A DNA stretch of 57,322 bases from Candidatus Uhrbacteria bacterium (GTDB taxonomy: Bacteria; Patescibacteriota; Patescibacteriia; JACQRZ01). A model generated the notes under the pieces. The model was not told the DNA's origin. It ran no database searches and saw only the letters and a list, made by a program, of their open reading frames with translations. Positions 53,427-57,322 of the stretch are shown here, piece after piece. A program made the translations under genes and the position numbers. How positions within the stretch are numbered: the first letter of the stretch is position 1; the number at the start of each line of letters is the position of its first letter. The DNA is taken from assembly GCA_016186045.1 (NCBI GenBank), contig JACPMJ010000007.1:1-57322 (forward strand), read 5' to 3'.

Positions 53427-55865
53427 ATGCACATACGTATGTATTCCCATAAAAAAATTGAGAAAAAGTGGCAGGCGTATTGGGAGAAAAACAGGACATT
53501 TGAGGCGGCAGAAGATCCTGAAAAGAAAAAACAGTACATCTTGGATATGTTTCCCTATCCTTCGGGCGACGGTCTGCATGTGGGGCATCCGGAAGGGTAT
53601 ACCGCGAATGATATTTTTGCGCGTTACCTACGCATGAATGGATACAACGTCTTGCATCCGATCGGCTTTGACGCGTTCGGTTTGCCTGCGGAAAATTACG
53701 CCATCAAACAAGGAGTCCACCCAAAAGAATCAACGGAAAAAAATATCACGCACATTCGTGAACAATTGCTCGCGTTTGGTTTTTCCTATGACTGGAGTCG
53801 CGAAGTAACCACCTCATCGCAAAAATATTATCACTGGACCCAGTGGCTCTTTCTCCAGCTCTATCGCAAAGGTCTTGCATACAAAAAATCCGCTCCGGTG
53901 AACTGGTGCGAAAGTTGTCAGACCGTGCTTGCAAACGAACAGGTGGTGAGCGGCGAATGCGAGCGATGCCATACCGCCGTCGTTCAAAAAAAATTAGAGC
54001 AATGGTTTTTGAAAGTAACCGCGTACGCGCAAGAACTTCTCTCCGGACTTGAGACATTAGACTGGCCCGCGCCTATCAAAACCGCCCAACGCAATTGGAT
54101 CGGAAAAAGCGAGGGCGCGCATATCTCATTTCCTATTGCGGACTCCCACCTCTCCATCTCCGTATTTACCACTCGACCCGATACACTCTTTGGCGCGACG
54201 TATATGGTACTCGCGCCGGAACACGAATTGGTTGAAAAACTCAAAAAAAGCATGACGAATCAGTACGAAGTGGAGGCGTACCAGAAGGCGACACAGAAAA
54301 AAAGCGAACTCCAGCGCACACAGCTTGAAAAAGAAAAAACCGGCGTCGCGTTGGGCGGCGTCTACGCGATCAATCCCGCCACACAGGAAAATATTCCCAT
54401 CTGGATCGCGGATTATGTCGTGCCGTCATACGCAACGGGCGCGATCATGGCGGTGCCGGCGCATGACAGCCGCGACTTTTCCTTTGCAAAAAAATATCAT
54501 CTCCCTGTTCGGATGGTCGTCTGTCCGCACTACCCCGCGCCCACCTGCCCAATTCTTGATGAGGCGTATGAGGGGGACGGACATCTCGTGGAGTCAGGAA
54601 AATTTACCAGCATGAAGAATATCGAGGCAAAAAAAGCGATCGCAGAGTCAGTGGGTGGCGTACTTCACACGCAATACCGCCTGCGCGACTGGCTGATCTC
54701 GCGCCAACGGTATTGGGGCGCGCCGATTCCTATTATCTATTGCGCAAACTGCGGGACACAAGAAGTGTCAGAGGCGGACCTGCCGGTACTCCTCCCGACA
54801 GATGTAGACTTTCGCCCTACCGGCGAATCCCCGCTTATGCGTTCGAAAAAATTCCACCGCGTCTCCTGTCCGAAATGCGGCAAGCGCGCGCGCAGAGAGT
54901 CTGATACCATGGACACCTTTATGTGCTCCAGCTGGTACTACCTTCGCTATCCATCAGCGGATGACGCGCACCATCCTTTTACACAAGAAAAAACGTCGTA
55001 CTGGTTGCCGGTAGATATGTATGTGGGTGGCGCGGAACACGCGGTCCTGCATCTTCTCTATGCGCGATTTATTACCAAGGCGCTCTGCGATATGGGATTT
55101 CTTTCGTTTGACGAGCCATTTGCACGCCTGCGGAATCAAGGACTTATCTTGGGCGAAGACGGAGAAAAGATGTCCAAGTCTCGCGGCAATGTCATAAACC
55201 CGGATGATATTATTGACGCGTATGGCGCGGATACGATGCGCATCTATATTATGTTTATGGGGCCATTAGAGGACGCGAAACCATGGAACACCTCCAGCAT
55301 CATGGGGTCGCGCAGATTTTTGGATAAGGCGTGGGATATTTTTATGAAAACCGCGGATGAAGATGCGGATGCACAATCTTCGGAATTTCTTACGCGCCTG
55401 CTCCACAAAACAATACAAAAAGTGACCAACGACATCGTCACTTTTCATTTTAATACCGCCATCAGCACGCTCATGATGTTATTAAACGGTATGCAAGATG
55501 CGGTGAAAAAAGGTATACCGGTTGGCAAAAAAACAAAAGAGACATTTCTTTTGCTTCTCTCTCCATTTGCACCGCATATCGCAGAAGAACTTTGGGAGTC
55601 ACTGGGACATGCGGAGACACTTGCCTACCGCGCATGGCCGTTATATGATGAAGCGCTTTTAATAGAAGATGCTGTGACACTTGTTATCCAGATAAACGGA
55701 AAGGTGCGCGATACCATGGAGGTGGCGGCCGGCATTTCGGAAGATGAGGCAAAAAAGCCCTTCAAATGGACTCTATACAAAAATGGATTACAGGAAAAGA
55801 AATCAAAAAAATTATTTTTGTCGGCGGAAAAATTCTCAATATCGTGTGTGGGGAGTCTTAAATGA
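53427..55865 (+). CDS. leuS: Leucyl-tRNA synthetase
   Basis: DMFPYPSGDGLHVGHPEGYTANDI, GEKMSKSRGNVINPDDII, SSWYYLRYP. Confidence 0.97.
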   Translation: MHIRMYSHKKIEKKWQAYWEKNRTFEAAEDPEKKKQYILDMFPYPSGDGLHVGHPEGYTANDIFARYLRMNGYNVLHPIGFDAFGLPAENYAIKQGVHPKESTEKNITHIREQLLAFGFSYDWSREVTTSSQKYYHWTQWLFLQLYRKGLAYKKSAPVNWCESCQTVLANEQVVSGECERCHTAVVQKKLEQWFLKVTAYAQELLSGLETLDWPAPIKTAQRNWIGKSEGAHISFPIADSHLSISVFTTRPDTLFGATYMVLAPEHELVEKLKKSMTNQYEVEAYQKATQKKSELQRTQLEKEKTGVALGGVYAINPATQENIPIWIADYVVPSYATGAIMAVPAHDSRDFSFAKKYHLPVRMVVCPHYPAPTCPILDEAYEGDGHLVESGKFTSMKNIEAKKAIAESVGGVLHTQYRLRDWLISRQRYWGAPIPIIYCANCGTQEVSEADLPVLLPTDVDFRPTGESPLMRSKKFHRVSCPKCGKRARRESDTMDTFMCSSWYYLRYPSADDAHHPFTQEKTSYWLPVDMYVGGAEHAVLHLLYARFITKALCDMGFLSFDEPFARLRNQGLILGEDGEKMSKSRGNVINPDDIIDAYGADTMRIYIMFMGPLEDAKPWNTSSIMGSRRFLDKAWDIFMKTADEDADAQSSEFLTRLLHKTIQKVTNDIVTFHFNTAISTLMMLLNGMQDAVKKGIPVGKKTKETFLLLLSPFAPHIAEELWESLGHAETLAYRAWPLYDEALLIEDAVTLVIQINGKVRDTMEVAAGISEDEAKKPFKWTLYKNGLQEKKSKKLFLSAEKFSISCVGSLK

Positions 55866-55992
55866 CAACAGTCTTCGAAGTCATCTGTATGTCGGACCCT
55901 TCGGAGCGCGACTGGCGCGAGACGGAGGAAATTTTCAGCAGAAAATTATCCGTGTCCGACATGCAGGTGACTGAAGAATAGATTGTTGTCAT

Positions 55993-56430
55993 TTAAGACT
56001 GTAAGAGTTTTAGGAGAACATCAAAGGAATCATCCTTTGATGCTTTATTTTTTTTCACATATCCACATCTCACACACGTATGAACAATGACTTGCTCTCC
56101 TTTCTTCACCTCAACTCCCGTTGGCTCCATCATGCCATTACACCCCGCGGCGCGATCTCCCGGATACACATCCACGTGCTTACTCCACAGACATTTTTGA
56201 CAGTGATTTGTATATCCATTTCCATACATCAAAAACCCGCAGTGTCCGCAGATGAAGTCTTCTTTTTTTCTCTGGAATTTTTTTGACTGTGACGTGGTTT
56301 TCATAGTATATGTCATTCTCTTAGACTTCACTGTGTCATTCCTCGGATCAAGTCCGAGGACAGGCTTGGGCTTGACCCGAGAATCCAGTCTTTCTATACT
56401 CTTTATACAGAAAAAACTTTTATTTTGCAA
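55993..56430 (-). CDS. RNHCP domain-containing protein
   Basis: FICGHCGFLMYGNGYTNHCQKCLWSKHVDVYPGDRAAGCNGMMEPTGV...HTCVRCGYVKKNK; the start is probably internal (MTYTMKT or MKTTSQS). Confidence 0.85.
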   Translation of the reverse strand: MQNKSFFCIKSIERLDSRVKPKPVLGLDPRNDTVKSKRMTYTMKTTSQSKKFQRKKEDFICGHCGFLMYGNGYTNHCQKCLWSKHVDVYPGDRAAGCNGMMEPTGVEVKKGEQVIVHTCVRCGYVKKNKASKDDSFDVLLKLLQS

Positions 56431-56470
56431 GATATTTTAAGATTATACGAAAATCTGTAAATCCCAGAGC

Positions 56471-56666
56471 GTTGCAAAACTCTTATTTTGTCATCTCAGA
56501 TCCCCGATCGCAGTCGAGGACAGGCCCGATCTGGGATCCAGTATTTGTTTTAAATAAAAGAAACTGGATTCTCGGGTCAAGTTCCCGATTTTTGAACGAG
56601 ACCTTGAGTTCATAAAAATCGCAATGCCTGTGGTGCCCGAGAATGACACGAGAGGGGTTTTTCAAC
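56471..56666. mobile_element. MITE-like element with GTTGCAAAAC-type terminal inverted repeats
   Basis: gttgcaaaac at 56471-56480 and gtttttcaac (one mismatch) at 56657-56666; internal gtcatctcagatcc...gagaatgac. Confidence 0.6.
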
Positions 56667-56854
56667 GGGCTCACGTACGAGTTACAAAACGTATCTTTTG
56701 TTATTCAAGAATGTCAAAAAAAGCCGTATTTTATAATATATTTCAATAGTATAGAAAAATCTGTAAATCCGAGCCCATTGCAAAACCCCTCGCAAATATA
56801 CTGAATTCATGGTAAAATAGAGGAAGAATAAGACATAAAAACACTTCCTCACAT

Positions 56855-57322
56855 ATGAAAAACTTTATTATCCCCAATGCATATCTCTCCTCGACCGTAT
56901 ACGACAATCTTGTTCCCAAAGACGACTTTCTCCGCCTCCTTCTCGAGCTCATCGACTGGAGAGAGATGGTATGGGATCTCTGTAAGCTCGCAAAAAACGA
57001 CGAGGGAGGACGTCCTCGATACAATCATGTGCTTCTTTTTAAAATGCTCTTCCTTTCATTTCTCTTTAATACGTCAGACAGAGACACCGAGGAGCTGTGT
57101 ACGAATAATATCCGTTGCAAGTTCTTCCTCGGTCTGGAACTCCAAGAAAACGCTCCGGATTTCACCACGCTGTGCCGATTTCGAAACGATCTCCTCGCGC
57201 AGTTCGGCAAAGAATGGCTGGACGATGTTTTCTCCCAAATCATTGCAGAATGCAAAAAGCTTGGTGTGAAGTTCGGCGCCGTCCACGCCTTGGACGCCAC
57301 GCACAGTATCGCCCGCGTCGAC
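56855..57322 (+). CDS. Partial IS5/IS1182-like transposase, N-terminal part (runs off the window)
   Basis: MKNFIIPNAYLSSTVYDNLVPKDDFLRLLLELIDW...RPRYNHVLLFKMLFLSFLFNTSDRDTEELCTNNIRCKFFLGLELQENAPDFTTLCRFRNDL...VHALDATHSIARVD; DUF772-like. Missing from the ORF track because it has no stop inside the window. Confidence 0.85.
   Translation, partial: MKNFIIPNAYLSSTVYDNLVPKDDFLRLLLELIDWREMVWDLCKLAKNDEGGRPRYNHVLLFKMLFLSFLFNTSDRDTEELCTNNIRCKFFLGLELQENAPDFTTLCRFRNDLLAQFGKEWLDDVFSQIIAECKKLGVKFGAVHALDATHSIARVD

Noticed and set aside
56743-57304. Minus-strand ORFs at the right edge (93, 91, 76 aa)
   Set aside because: The plus strand contains a continuous, recognisable transposase reading frame that the ORF track omitted because it lacks a stop in the window.

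Overview
The 57.3-kb window reads like a chromosome segment from a reduced bacterium. Gene content and the type IV secretion layout suggest Candidate Phyla Radiation/Patescibacteria; this is an inference, since no search was run. Most genes are on the minus strand. (1) A type IV secretion-like locus holds a VirB6/TrbL-like membrane protein, a large coiled-coil protein, a PrgI-like protein, a split VirB4/TraC ATPase, a TSP3-like lipoprotein or membrane protein, and a 3242-aa secreted Cys-rich protein. (2) The two halves of this locus are separated by a ~12-kb accessory island (about 13.36-25.45 kb). There, cargo genes (three AAA_14/DUF4143 ATPases, a MntA-HepT-like pair, a decayed AbiEii-like nucleotidyltransferase, a coiled-coil gene) alternate with paralogous PT-linker lipoproteins. 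The boundaries are two recurring hairpins: hairpin A, a terminator followed by a promoter, and hairpin B, a terminator whose stem carries the -35 box of a conserved promoter. I regard this alternating cassette array as the most interesting structure in the window. (3) Housekeeping genes include a Mur ligase, comF, rsmA/ksgA, a NYN gene, an MFS transporter, a phosphomannomutase, murI, trpS, rnj, an oligopeptide-binding protein, secG, a DsbA-like gene, uvrA, leuS and an RNHCP gene. A partial transposase sits at the right edge. (4) REP-like/MITE-like palindromes are scattered across the window, and some are translated in frame inside rsmA and the phosphomannomutase. (5) There is an aberrant tRNA cluster at 45.2-45.54 kb and a 25-bp duplication of the tRNA-Ser 3' end. 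All family names come from motif recognition by eye.
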